Shown piece after piece: positions 15,498 to 24,018 of a stretch of DNA of 64,000 nucleotides. The translations under genes and the position numbers were made by a program. The DNA is from Pararhizobium mangrovi (GTDB lineage Bacteria > Pseudomonadota > Alphaproteobacteria > Rhizobiales > Rhizobiaceae), in contig NZ_VHLH01000001.1 in assembly GCF_006516965.1 (NCBI RefSeq), positions 124,001 through 188,000 of the forward strand, read 5' to 3'. The notes beneath the pieces are model-generated. The model was not told the DNA's origin. It did no database searches and worked only from the letters and a program-made list of their open reading frames with translations. Every line of letters begins with the position of its first letter. Within the stretch, counting starts at the first letter, position 1.

Positions 15498-16468
15498 AGA
15501 AGCTCATCGGATTGGTGGTCAGTGCGTGCATCCTCGCCGTGCTCTACGCCTTCGTCGATATCGACGGGATCGTGCGGGCCGCGCGCAGCGCCGACCCCGT
15601 CTGGCTCGCCTTCGGGATCGCCTGGGTCGTGCCGCTTGCGCTGCTTACCGCCTGGCGGTTCACGCTGCTCGTGGTCGACGGCATCGGTTTTCTCGAAGCG
15701 AACCGGCTGATCCTCGCCGCAAGCACGTTGAACATGGTTCTTCCCTCCAAGCTCGGCGATCTTGCCAAGAGCGAGGTGCTGGTGCGCCGCCACGGGTTCC
15801 GCCCGGGCGTCGCCTTCGCCATCGTCGTGCTCGAAAAGATGCTCGACATGATGTCGCTCCTGGTTTGGGGCGTGCTCGGTCTGATCGAGGTCGGGACGGA
15901 TCATCCGGCGATGCTCGTCTTCCTCGTGCCGGTCGGCGGGCTCTGTCTCCTGCTTCTCCTCGTCATTTTGCCGTTGTCCTTCATGCCATTCCTTCTTGCC
16001 ACGTTCGGCCGGTGGATGCCGACGCGCCTGAGGCGGCTCGTCACGGGCTTCGAGGCCGGCTGGCGCGAGGCCTCGGCATGGTTCTGGCACCGGCCGCGCC
16101 GTGCCATCGCGACGATCGCGCTCTCGCTCGGCATATGGGCGGGCCATCTCTTCCAGTTCTGGCTGTTCGCGCACGCCCTGCATGCGCACGTGCCGCTTCT
16201 GAAGAACGCGGCCTTCGCCACGCTTTCCATCCTCGTCGGCCTGCTGCCGTTCACCTTCGCCGGTATTGGCACCCGCGACGCGGCGCTGGTCTTCTTCTAC
16301 GCCGGTTACCTGACCCCGGCTGCCGCAGCGCTCCTCGGCATTCTCGCGACGTTGCGCTACGTCATTCCAGCCGTCGCCGGCGCCCCGTTCATCGCGGAAC
16401 TCTCCGGCATCGCGCAGTTGCGCCGCTTTCGCTCCGCCGGCAAAACCGGGGAAGGAAACCTTCCGTGA
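15494..16468 (+). CDS. Flippase-like (lysylphosphatidylglycerol synthase TM-type) membrane protein
   Basis: A 324-residue polytopic membrane protein with about eight helices. It fits the flippase-like family that includes the N-terminal domain of MprF and AglD, recognised by the early PSKLGDLAKSEVLVRR segment, the following VVLEKMLDM helix and the late FAGIGTRDAALVFFY motif. Family members move or handle lipid-linked substrates. The start is a GTG overlapping the previous stop (GTGA), and the next gene starts the same way, so the three genes are translationally coupled. It is probably the transport or membrane-scaffold step for a lipid-linked product; the substrate is not inferable. Confidence 0.85.
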   Translation: MKKLIGLVVSACILAVLYAFVDIDGIVRAARSADPVWLAFGIAWVVPLALLTAWRFTLLVVDGIGFLEANRLILAASTLNMVLPSKLGDLAKSEVLVRRHGFRPGVAFAIVVLEKMLDMMSLLVWGVLGLIEVGTDHPAMLVFLVPVGGLCLLLLLVILPLSFMPFLLATFGRWMPTRLRRLVTGFEAGWREASAWFWHRPRRAIATIALSLGIWAGHLFQFWLFAHALHAHVPLLKNAAFATLSILVGLLPFTFAGIGTRDAALVFFYAGYLTPAAAALLGILATLRYVIPAVAGAPFIAELSGIAQLRRFRSAGKTGEGNLP

Positions 16469-18285
16469 CGGTATCGGCGGGCGGGGCCTCCCGGCTCGAC
16501 CGTGCCGCAAGTTTCGTCGCCGGACGGCTCGCTCGCCGCGACGAGGATCGCTTCTGGCTGGGCCTCACCCTTGCTGCCGGCATCGTCTCGTGCGTCGTCT
16601 TCCTAGTCGCAGCATTCGCCTCGCACGGTATCGTCGAGGACGATGCGCGCATGTTCCTGTCGTGGATGGGCCGGTGGGACGATCCGGGCCTTCTGAACGG
16701 CGATCTCATGGCGGACTTCTGGTCCTCGGTCAGTCCATGGGCGTTTCGTGCCGTCTACCGGGCGGCATGGTGGCTCGGGATCGAACCCCTGGTCTTCGCC
16801 CGCATCCTGCCGGCGCTCCTCTTTCCGCCCACCGCGTGGCTGGCCTACCGTTTCGTACGTGCGATCGGCGCCGAGCCGATCATCGGGTTCGCAGCCGCCG
16901 TCACGGTCCTGCACTTTTGCGTTCGCCATTCGGTTTCGCCGACACCGCGCATCTTCTGGCCGTTGCTTTTTCTCTCCGTGCTGGATGGCCTTGCGCGGGG
17001 TCGCATCCTGCAGACCGGCGTGGCGCAGTTCTTCCTCGCGGCGACCTATCCGCAAGTCGCGCTCACCACGAGCGGTGTCGTCGGACTCAGCCTGTTCACG
17101 CCGTGGCGGCGTCCGATGTTCGATTTCAGCCGACTCCGGATCGCAATCGTTGGTTTCGCCGCGTTATGCACCGTCGCCGGTGTCGCGCCGTTCATCCTTC
17201 ACAGCGACGCGTTCGGTCCGACGGCGACACTTGCCGACGCGAAGGACATGCCGGTCTTTTCCGCAACCGGGCGCGACAACGTCCTGACGCCGGCCGGCAG
17301 GGTGGATGTCGTGTGCGGCGATCGTGCCGGTCTGTTCAGCGGGGCAAGGGCAGGGATCGTCGGCAGCGACTGCACGGGACCTGCCGATCCGAAACTGATC
17401 TGGTTGATCGGCACCGTTCTCCTCGGCCCCGTCGTGCTCTTCCTGCGTATGTTCGCCCGCATGCGCGACCCGTCCGAAGAAGCCCGGCCGGCGACGTCGC
17501 AAACGGGGCGTCTCGCCTCGGCGTTGCCGATTTACATCGTCGTCAGCGCCCTGGTCGGCGGTTCGATCGCCGCCATGGTGCTCTTCGAACTGCATCTTCC
17601 GAGCCGCTATACGCGCCCGTTCCTCATCCTGCCCGGTCTCGTCACCTGGCCGCTGGCGTTCGAATGGCTCCGCGATATCGCCGGGCCGCGCATTGTGCGG
17701 GGAACCCGTTCCGGTCGGATAGCGGTCTTCGCTACCGGTTGCGCGATGCTGCTTTTCGCCTTCGTCTTCGTTTCCGTCGTCAAGCCGTCGCTGCGCGCGC
17801 CGCGCGATCCTGCGTTGATCGCCGCCATCCGTGCCCTGCCGAAAGATGCGGTCGTCGGCGGTTTCGTCGGCGACCTCGACTTTTCGCCCGTCCTGACCAA
17901 GCGCTCCACACTGTTTAGCCGCGAACTCGCGATCGCCTATCAGCTCGGCTACTTCCGGCACCTGAAGGCACGCATGAACGCCGTCCGCGACATCGTGCTC
18001 ACGAACGATCCCGTCGTGCTCGCGGACCGGATCCGTTCGCTGGGGCTCGACCGTCTGCTCGTCCACAGCCAGACGCTGAGCAAACCGCAAATCCCCGCCG
18101 ACTTTCGCGGCTTCTTCGGCAAGAACCTTACCGAGCGGGAACGCCGGGCAGGCGAAAGCGGGCCGAGTGCGCTTTCCCGCTATGCCGCGGCCTGTGAAAA
18201 AGGCCGCTACCGTGATGTCCTCGTTCTGGACGCCGCCTGTCTCGTCGATCGCTCGAATGGAGACCGAAACGCCGGGACGCCGTGA
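16465..18285 (+). CDS. GT-C-like polytopic membrane protein
   Basis: About 606 residues with roughly ten to twelve membrane helices and a soluble C-terminal tail. The first extracytoplasmic loop carries an acidic EDDARMF motif, the position where GT-C glycosyltransferases (ArnT, PMT, EmbC type) hold their catalytic aspartate, and it is followed by helices with conserved Arg and Pro. A lipid-phosphosugar-dependent glycosyltransferase is likely but unproven; the acceptor is unknown. The start is a GTG at 16465 with GGAAGG upstream, overlapping the previous stop by four bases. It is the last gene of the three-gene operon and its stop lies inside a strong stem-loop. Confidence 0.75.
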   Translation: MTVSAGGASRLDRAASFVAGRLARRDEDRFWLGLTLAAGIVSCVVFLVAAFASHGIVEDDARMFLSWMGRWDDPGLLNGDLMADFWSSVSPWAFRAVYRAAWWLGIEPLVFARILPALLFPPTAWLAYRFVRAIGAEPIIGFAAAVTVLHFCVRHSVSPTPRIFWPLLFLSVLDGLARGRILQTGVAQFFLAATYPQVALTTSGVVGLSLFTPWRRPMFDFSRLRIAIVGFAALCTVAGVAPFILHSDAFGPTATLADAKDMPVFSATGRDNVLTPAGRVDVVCGDRAGLFSGARAGIVGSDCTGPADPKLIWLIGTVLLGPVVLFLRMFARMRDPSEEARPATSQTGRLASALPIYIVVSALVGGSIAAMVLFELHLPSRYTRPFLILPGLVTWPLAFEWLRDIAGPRIVRGTRSGRIAVFATGCAMLLFAFVFVSVVKPSLRAPRDPALIAAIRALPKDAVVGGFVGDLDFSPVLTKRSTLFSRELAIAYQLGYFRHLKARMNAVRDIVLTNDPVVLADRIRSLGLDRLLVHSQTLSKPQIPADFRGFFGKNLTERERRAGESGPSALSRYAAACEKGRYRDVLVLDAACLVDRSNGDRNAGTP

Positions 18286-18316
18286 TCGGTATGGGGTGGG
18301 AAGGCCGATCACGGCG
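18278..18316. terminator. Bidirectional stem-loop between convergent genes
   Basis: Perfect 12-base arms CGCCGTGATCGG (18278-18289) and CCGATCACGGCG (18305-18316) with a 15-base loop, between the stops of the GT-C-like gene and the convergent esterase gene. There is no long T run. It probably serves both directions as terminator or transcript end protector. Confidence 0.65.
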
Positions 18317-18333
18317 AGTGGCGTTCGCAGGCC

Positions 18334-19590
18334 CTATGCCTCGAGGAAGAAGCGAACCATCTCGCGCGAGGCGTCGGGGCCGCGGCCGTCGGTGAAGGAA
18401 CCGGCGGGGTTGCCGCCCGACCATGCGTGTCCGGCACCGTCCACCAACCAGGATTCGATGCGGACCTTGCCGTTCGCATCGCGAACGCGGCTGCAGCTGG
18501 CGGAACGTCCGTTCACCGCGTGTTGCGTCTCTTCCTTCGCCGCATAGTCGGCGCCGGTGGCGGCGGAGACGATATGTGCGGCGTTTACCGGACTGACGGT
18601 CGTGTCGCGCGAGCCGTGGAAGACGATGGTGCGTACCGGGTTCGCCGATGCCGTGCGCGGTTTGCCGCCGGAGCGACCGGGCGCCTTGCCCTGCATGGCC
18701 GAGAAGGCCGATGCGACGTCGCTCGCCGAGCCAAAGGCAAGCCCGGAGTGCACGCCGATGGCGGCGAAGAGGTCCGAGTAGGTTTCGCCCATGACGGCCG
18801 CCATGGCACCGCCGGCCGAAAGGCCCGCGACGAAGGTATGTGCGCGGTCGACGCCGAACTCGGCAGCGACTTCCCGGGTGATGCCGGCGATGACGGCGGG
18901 TTCGCCCGCATCGCGCGCCTGGTCGCCGGGGTTGAACCAGTTCCAGCACGAGGAAGCATTCGAGCGGCTGGTCTGTTCGGGGTAGGCGATCACGAGCCCG
19001 TATTCTTCTGCGAGCTGGTTCATCTGCGTGCCGAGCGCGAAGTCCTCCGGCGTCTGCCGGCAACCGTGAAGCATGACGACGAGGCCGGCCGCCCGGCCCG
19101 AAAGCGCGGCCGGCACGTAAAGCCGGTAGGTGCGCGTGCCGGCTGGGCAATCGAAGCTGCGGGCATGGAACGCGGCGCCATCGGGCAAGTCGGGCTCGGT
19201 GCGCCGCGCGGCGCCCGGCAGGCCGGAAAAGGCTGCGCGGAGCTTCGCGCTCGCGGCGAGACCGTCGACCGTTTCCTTGAGCGGCCGTCTCGCACGGGAT
19301 GCCTTCGCGGCGTTCGCCCCGGCAAAACCGTCCGGCCTGCCGCCGGTCTCTTTTGGCTTCGCCGTGTACGCACGACGCATCGGCTCGTGCGCATCGTGTT
19401 CGATCGTCTTCAAATGATCCGCGCTCGGTCCTTGCGGATGCCGAGCGGGCGGATCGCGATCGTTCGCCGGTGCGGCGCTCGCAGTCTGTCCGGCGAGAGC
19501 GCGGCGGATGGTTTCGGTTGCAGCGGCAGGATCCTGTGCACGCACGTGGTCGAGCGCCTGCCGCATGGCGGCGTTGAAGGAAGATGACAT
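18334..19590 (-). CDS. PHB depolymerase-family extracellular-type esterase
   Basis: A 418-residue alpha/beta hydrolase of the PHB depolymerase/LpqC-type esterase family. Key features are the oxyanion region VVMLHGCRQT, lipase box GLSAG with nucleophile Ser258, Asp329 in HGSRDT and His388 in GAGHAWSGG. An approximately 130-residue low-complexity N-terminal region precedes the catalytic domain, and no signal peptide is evident, so it may act inside the cell. The start at 19590 has AAGGA eight bases upstream. The longer in-frame reading overlaps the upstream regulator gene and is rejected. It lies directly behind a ribbon-helix-helix regulator gene, likely as a two-gene unit. Confidence 0.88.
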   Translation of the reverse strand: MSSSFNAAMRQALDHVRAQDPAAATETIRRALAGQTASAAPANDRDPPARHPQGPSADHLKTIEHDAHEPMRRAYTAKPKETGGRPDGFAGANAAKASRARRPLKETVDGLAASAKLRAAFSGLPGAARRTEPDLPDGAAFHARSFDCPAGTRTYRLYVPAALSGRAAGLVVMLHGCRQTPEDFALGTQMNQLAEEYGLVIAYPEQTSRSNASSCWNWFNPGDQARDAGEPAVIAGITREVAAEFGVDRAHTFVAGLSAGGAMAAVMGETYSDLFAAIGVHSGLAFGSASDVASAFSAMQGKAPGRSGGKPRTASANPVRTIVFHGSRDTTVSPVNAAHIVSAATGADYAAKEETQHAVNGRSASCSRVRDANGKVRIESWLVDGAGHAWSGGNPAGSFTDGRGPDASREMVRFFLEA

Positions 19591-19615
19591 CGGAGGGGTC
19601 CTTGAATGGATCGGT

Positions 19616-20035
19616 TTAACGGATACGGCCTGAAAGTGCTTTCCTGACTTCGGCGCTTGCCTGCAGCGATCCGAGTACGGTGATGGACGCGATGGTCGCT
19701 TCGGCCAGCGTCGGCGGAACGTCGCCGGCGATACGCGCCAGGCCCACGACCTTGATGTGCAGCCGTTCGCCGGCGTCGCGAACCGCTTCGAGATCGGCAC
19801 GCGTGTATTCGCGCAGCCCGAGCTCCATGGTGTGTCGGTCGAGCGTCCGGTTGACCGTTTCCTCGTGGTTGGCGAGCTGGTTCCGGATTGCGGTGCGGAT
19901 GAAGTCGCTTCGATTGGCGTAGAAGCCTTCGTTCACGAGAAGATCGATGCGCCCGAGGTCCACCGGGCCGAGATTGATCGTGATCTTCTCGCTTTCGGGA
20001 AGGCGGTCACGCTGGCGTACAGGTTCGTTCGACAT
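19616..20035 (-). CDS. Ribbon-helix-helix (CopG-type) transcriptional regulator
   Basis: A 139-residue protein with an N-terminal ribbon-helix-helix DNA-binding domain: beta strand KITINLG (about 17-23) and helices DLGRIDLLVNEGFYANRSDFIRT onward (26-54). An approximately 80-residue C-terminal domain may bind a ligand or oligomerise. The second of two ATGs at 20033-20038 is chosen because GGAG lies six bases before it. A 16-base inverted repeat at 20044-20059 covers the ribosome site and probable promoter, as expected for autoregulation by an RHH dimer. It probably controls itself and the downstream esterase. Confidence 0.85.
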   Translation of the reverse strand: MSNEPVRQRDRLPESEKITINLGPVDLGRIDLLVNEGFYANRSDFIRTAIRNQLANHEETVNRTLDRHTMELGLREYTRADLEAVRDAGERLHIKVVGLARIAGDVPPTLAEATIASITVLGSLQASAEVRKALSGRIR

Positions 20036-20043
20036 CATCTTCT

Positions 20044-20059
20044 CCATCCATGTGGATGG
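20044..20059. promoter_or_regulatory. Inverted repeat, probable operator of the RHH regulator
   Basis: CCATCCA-TG-TGGATGG, perfect seven-base arms, nine bases upstream of the regulator start codon and touching its ribosome site. An outer TCCAT/ATGGA pair extends the symmetry. RHH proteins bind such palindromes as tandem dimers and commonly repress themselves. Confidence 0.5.
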
Positions 20060-20312
20060 TATATGGAAGGAACGCGCCGAGCGCAAGACGTATTTTGCTG
20101 CACCTGCGAAAGGGCGTCTGAACGGTAGAGGTTGCAATGGTCCCCGTGCGCCCTACTTTGGAGGGGATCGATCTTGTCGCGGATGATTGTTTCGGCGTTT
20201 CCCGCCCCTTCCTTCTTCAAAATCGATGCCAGAGCGGCGGCTCCGAATTGGCCGCCGCACCCGATCTCGGCCGGCGGTTTCAGCTTTCCGGTCGATGCAA
20301 GGAGGAAGTGGA

Positions 20313-20513
20313 ATGTCGAGCAAGGCATCGCCGCCGACGTCCGGCGCGCGCAAGGAAGCAAAGACCGCGACCACCGATCGCATTTCCCGGGAAATCATGG
20401 ACCGGGAGGACGCCGCGCGGATCGAAAAGACGCGCCGTCTACGCGATGCGCGGATCGAAGCGCAGGCCAACGAACCGGAACCACCGGCCAAGCAGCGCAA
20501 ACGCAGCCGCTAG
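20313..20513 (+). CDS. Small basic hypothetical protein (66 aa)
   Basis: A 66-residue, highly charged, probably helical protein starting MSSKASPP and ending in a Lys/Arg-rich tail (KQRKRSR). The evidence that it is real is an excellent ribosome site (AAGGAGG, seven bases before the ATG) and a stem-loop just after the stop. No family was recognised. A nucleic-acid or protein-binding accessory role is possible from composition alone. A longer in-frame reading from 20187 exists but lacks a ribosome site and is not preferred. Confidence 0.65.
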   Translation: MSSKASPPTSGARKEAKTATTDRISREIMDREDAARIEKTRRLRDARIEAQANEPEPPAKQRKRSR

Positions 20514-20524
20514 CGCGGTTCCCC

Positions 20525-20545
20525 GCCGGACTGGTCCAGTCCGGC
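20525..20545. repeat. Palindromic element, copy 1
   Basis: Arms GCCGGACTG and CAGTCCGGC around GTC, 12 bases after the stop of the 66-aa gene. The same palindrome occurs at 23700-23720 after chpT, with similar flanking bases (an ACGATGC motif follows both). It is a dispersed REP-like element or a shared terminator without a T run. Confidence 0.55.
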
Positions 20546-20709
20546 ATCGCAAACGATGCACGAGGCGAACGGATAGAGCGCCGTACCCGATTCGATCGGA
20601 TCGAAATGTGCTTCGACACCGCGTCGGCTGCTTCGAACGCGCTACCGATCCATTCTTCGTTTCGGGAGCGGTGATCCGCGAGGCCGCCTCGGTGTGTGAC
20701 GGCCGTCTC

Positions 20710-21951
20710 TCAGCCCTCTTCCTCGCTGCGTTCCGCGATGCGGCGGCGCATGTGTTCGGCAAGGCTCGGATGCGTGGTCGCATCCTGAGCATCCGGGCGC
20801 GTCAGAATGCCGTGGATGGGTGATGCCGCACCTTCGCGGCGCGCGGTCAGGTCGACCATCATCGCTGCGATTTCGGCGATCTCTTCGCGCAGTTGCTGGT
20901 CGTCTTCGCCCTGTCGCTCGCGGCCGAGGGCGTCGACGAGGGCGGCATGGCGCTTGCGCAGGCGTTCAACCCGGTGGCCGATCGCGGCCCCGGTCGCGGT
21001 TCGATCCATCGTCCGCTCCGATCTGCCGCCCATCAGGTCGCCGACGGCCCGTTCGGCGCGCATCAGCGTCTGCTCGATGGTTTCGGTCCGTTCGATATCC
21101 GAGGGCTTTTCGGGTGAAAGATCGACGGCCGCGGAGATTTCCTCGCGCGATTCATCCATTTGATCTGTCGTAGCGGTCGCAGGCGAACGCCTGTCGTCGT
21201 TTTGCCTGCGTTCGAGCGCCGCCTCGCGGTCCGAAAGCTCGGCGATACGGCTGGCGAGCCGGCCGTCGAGCGAGCGCGGCCTGTCGACCTGTTCGTCGGG
21301 CCGTTCTTGCGTTTCGCCTTCGCGCTCGGTCTGCGGGTGCGCTTCGGTTTCCGTACGCCGAAGATCGTCGCGCAACCGCTGTCGGTCGGTGCGCAGGCTG
21401 TCGATCTGGCTGCGCATCGTCTCGATGCGAGTGTCGCGCGTGGCGATCTCGATGCGCATTTCCTCGATCCGTGCGCTGAGATTGCCGAGCTGGGTGACGA
21501 GCGTGTCGATGCGCCGCGCCTTGGCCTCGCCGTCGTGGCGGGCCTCGGTGACATCGTTTTCCATGCTCGCCCCGTGCTCCTGCTCCTGCCCGAGCTCGGC
21601 GGAAATGCGCGCGCCGGCATCGACGAGTTCGCCGATCCGACCATCGAGTTCGCGCAGCTGGCGACGCGCCTTTGCGAACTCGTCCTTCAGGCGGGCGTGT
21701 TCGCCGGCAGTCGTCTCGCGGCGGCGTCGCTCTTCGGCGAGCATCACCGAGAGGCGCCGGTTTTCACCCGCATAACGGGCGCGCGCTGCGTCCTTTTCGG
21801 CGCGCACCTCGGAATCCGTCAGCGCGATCGTGTCGCGCATGCGCCGCTCGGTGAGCACCACCACCCGCCGATGGAGAATCGGCGAGATGAGCAGCGCGAG
21901 GAGCGCCGCAGCGAAAAAGCCGAGAGCGAAGACAAGGCCATACTGGATCAC
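20710..21951 (-). CDS. Membrane-anchored coiled-coil protein of unknown function
   Basis: About 413 residues: one N-terminal membrane helix (about 4-24, with little before it), then long heptad-rich coiled coil (about 30-215) dense in Arg/Glu/Asp, then a charged linker and a second helical region to the end. The start is a GTG. The topology resembles RmuC or LapA/YhcB-type anchors, but no nuclease motif is seen. It stands beside eipA and chpT, so a structural role at the envelope or division site is possible; this is inference. Function unknown. Confidence 0.75.
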   Translation of the reverse strand: MIQYGLVFALGFFAAALLALLISPILHRRVVVLTERRMRDTIALTDSEVRAEKDAARARYAGENRRLSVMLAEERRRRETTAGEHARLKDEFAKARRQLRELDGRIGELVDAGARISAELGQEQEHGASMENDVTEARHDGEAKARRIDTLVTQLGNLSARIEEMRIEIATRDTRIETMRSQIDSLRTDRQRLRDDLRRTETEAHPQTEREGETQERPDEQVDRPRSLDGRLASRIAELSDREAALERRQNDDRRSPATATTDQMDESREEISAAVDLSPEKPSDIERTETIEQTLMRAERAVGDLMGGRSERTMDRTATGAAIGHRVERLRKRHAALVDALGRERQGEDDQQLREEIAEIAAMMVDLTARREGAASPIHGILTRPDAQDATTHPSLAEHMRRRIAERSEEEG

Positions 21952-22108
21952 GCGCGCACCATCGTCGGGCTCTTGCCCCCATGCCTGTTCAGCCCCTTCG
22001 GGGGCTCATAAATCACAGCCTGCCACGGTGCGGCAAGCGTCGCCGCCCACGGGCGCCACACGGCGTGCGGGAGTTACGGCCCGCGCGCCGGGACGACGGA
22101 GCAATTGC

Positions 22109-22816
22109 TCAGAACGGATTCCAGGTCGGCGTCGGCGTTACCTTCAGGTAGCCGACATTGATGCCCAGATGCGCGCCGACACCGGTGCGGATCGGCACCA
22201 TGATGACGCGGTCGTGGGCGAGCACGTTCATGCCGAGGCCTGCGACGAGATAGGCCGATCCGCTGACGCCGGCGAAGCGGCCGAAGACGCTGTTGACGGC
22301 AGGCAGGTTGTAGACGAGCACCATGATGCGCGAGCCGGAGCCGCCGTAGTCCACGCCGACATGCGGTCCCTGCCAGAACAGCGTGCGCGAGCCGGCGTTC
22401 TTGGTGTAGAGCTCGCCTTCGCCGTAGGTCAGGCCGCCGATGAAGGCACCGGATGCTTCCTGGCCGAGAATGTAGCCGTTCGGCTGGCCGTAGCGATCGA
22501 ATGCGCGCTCCAGAAGCTTGGCGAGCCCCTGCGAGGTGCGGCCGAAGAAGGTGTTGCCGGCGTCGACGATTTCCTGTGGCGAATATTCGCCCGTCGGCGC
22601 CTGGCCGTCATAGGTGCCTTGGCCATCATAGGAGCCCTGGCTGCCGTAGGCGCCCTGATTGGCATAGCCCCCGGCCGGCGCGCCGGATCCGGCGTTCTGC
22701 GAGCCGAAATTGACCGGCTCCTGGGCGTTTGCGGGTGCGGCGGCGGAACACGCAAGCGCCAGCGTGGCGAAAGCGGCGATCGATGTCGATCTGAACGCTG
22801 AACAAGTCAGTCTCAT
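22109..22816 (-). CDS. eipA: EipA (DUF1134) periplasmic envelope-integrity protein
   Basis: A 235-residue exported protein. It has a signal peptide ending near residue 31 (ANAQE), a Gly/Gln/Tyr-rich linker with GQGTYDGQ-like repeats (about 35-75), and a DUF1134 domain (about 78-230) with the conserved FFGRTSQGLAKLLERAF, GPHVGVDYGGSGSR and TGVGAHLGINVGYLK segments. EipA is a small periplasmic beta-barrel-like protein needed for envelope integrity in Brucella. GGAGG lies six bases before the ATG. It is divergent from chpT, and a CtrA-box-like site at 22885-22899 lies between them, matching the CtrA-linked envelope role known for the family. Confidence 0.9.
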   Translation of the reverse strand: MRLTCSAFRSTSIAAFATLALACSAAAPANAQEPVNFGSQNAGSGAPAGGYANQGAYGSQGSYDGQGTYDGQAPTGEYSPQEIVDAGNTFFGRTSQGLAKLLERAFDRYGQPNGYILGQEASGAFIGGLTYGEGELYTKNAGSRTLFWQGPHVGVDYGGSGSRIMVLVYNLPAVNSVFGRFAGVSGSAYLVAGLGMNVLAHDRVIMVPIRTGVGAHLGINVGYLKVTPTPTWNPF

Positions 22817-22884
22817 CGGTGACCTCCGACAAAGCCGTCTCCCGCATCATGCGGGGGATCGACCCCGATATTGCCGGCAGCGCC

Positions 22885-22899
22885 TTAATAGGCGGTTTA
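22885..22899. promoter_or_regulatory. CtrA-box-like site between eipA and chpT
   Basis: TTAA-N7-TTTA followed by CC, one mismatch from TTAA-N7-TTAA with exact spacing. It lies 69 bases upstream of eipA and 134 upstream of chpT. Inferred from pattern and context. Confidence 0.45.
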
Positions 22900-23032
22900 C
22901 CACGGATCGTGTCAGTATGCGTCAGGCGAATCGGGTATCCGCCCGCTCGCGCCGTCGCGCATGGCACACGCATGTACCGATCGCGTCCGCGCGCGCCCGC
23001 ACCGCAACGAACGTCTCGCGAAGGAAGAGGCC

Positions 23033-23689
23033 ATGCCGCTCAATGCCAATCTCACCCTCAAGGGGGCGGATCTGGCCGCACTCCTGTGCAGCCGGGTGTG
23101 CCACGACATCATCTCGCCGGTCGGCGCCATCAACAACGGCCTCGAACTGCTCGAAGAGGGCGGCACGGACGAAGAAGCGCTGGAACTCGTCCGTTCGAGC
23201 GCCCATAACGCTTCCGTCCGGCTGAAATTCGCCCGGCTCGCCTTCGGCGCGTCCGGCTCGGCCGGTGCCTCGATCGACACGGGCGAGGCGGAGACCGTCG
23301 TGCGCGACTTCGTCGGCGCCGATCGCAAGACGGAGGTGAGCTGGAGCGGACCGCGCGCCATCGTCCCCAAGAATCGCGTCAAGCTGCTCCTCAACCTCTT
23401 CCTCGTCGCTTACGGGTCCATTCCGCGCGGCGGCACGATCGATATCGAGATCGAGGACCCCGAGACGGATCCCCGTTTCCGTCTGACGGCCAGCGGGCGC
23501 ATGTGCCGCGTGCCGCCGAAGTTCAGCGAGATCCTCTCCGGCGAGCTCGAAGAGGATGTCGACGCCCACGCGGTCCAGCCTTATTACACGGTGCTGCTTG
23601 CCGAAGAGAGCGGCATGACGATCCTCGTGGAGCCGGGCGAGGGCGAGATCGTCCTGAAGGCGGAGATGGCGGAGGCCACGAGCGCTTGA
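23033..23689 (+). CDS. chpT: ChpT histidine phosphotransferase
   Basis: A 218-residue phosphotransferase that carries phosphate from CckA to CtrA and CpdR. The HisKA-like dimerisation helix has His24 in SRVCHDIISPVGAINNGLEL, the hallmark ChpT pattern, followed by a degenerate ATPase-like fold that lacks N and G boxes for ATP binding, as expected. The start at 23033 has AAGGAAGAGG just upstream; an earlier in-frame ATG is not preferred. It lies divergently from eipA and within 2.2 kb of ctrA, its phosphorelay target, giving a compact CtrA-control locus. Confidence 0.93.
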   Translation: MPLNANLTLKGADLAALLCSRVCHDIISPVGAINNGLELLEEGGTDEEALELVRSSAHNASVRLKFARLAFGASGSAGASIDTGEAETVVRDFVGADRKTEVSWSGPRAIVPKNRVKLLLNLFLVAYGSIPRGGTIDIEIEDPETDPRFRLTASGRMCRVPPKFSEILSGELEEDVDAHAVQPYYTVLLAEESGMTILVEPGEGEIVLKAEMAEATSA

Positions 23690-24018
23690 GCGCTCTCAAG
23701 CCGGACTGATCCAGTCCGGCGTCGTGGACGATGCGCAGAACGGGACGCTTCAGCAGGGTTCCGAACGGAACCCGTGCCGATCGATGCCACGCGCGGTGAC
23801 GATGCTTCCCGATCGGGTCGCGGGATGCGTCCGAACGACCCGACCGGATCGCCGTCGGGCTATCCGCGACCGGCGTCGCAACGCTCCGGCGACTACCGCG
23901 AACCCTTCGTTAAACCTGTTCGCTTACGAAATCTTGAGCCCGACGATGCATGCTCATTCCGCAGAACGGGCCGTGACCTGAAGGTCGCCAGCGAGAAGCC
24001 TGTCATACGGAGGCTGTT
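23690..24018. other. Intergenic region after chpT
   Basis: About 330 bases. It begins with a palindromic element (23700-23720). No convincing gene was found. The far end must hold the promoter of the receiver gene at 24019; no recognised operator was seen. Confidence 0.4.
23700..23720. repeat. Palindromic element, copy 2
   Basis: Arms GCCGGACTG and CAGTCCGGC around ATC, 11 bases after the chpT stop. It differs from copy 1 (20525-20545) by one loop base. Terminator or REP-like role. Confidence 0.55.

Noticed and set aside
18334-19800. 488-residue reading of the esterase gene
   Set aside because: Its first 70 residues overlap the upstream RHH regulator gene in another frame, and the ATG at 19590 has a proper ribosome site.
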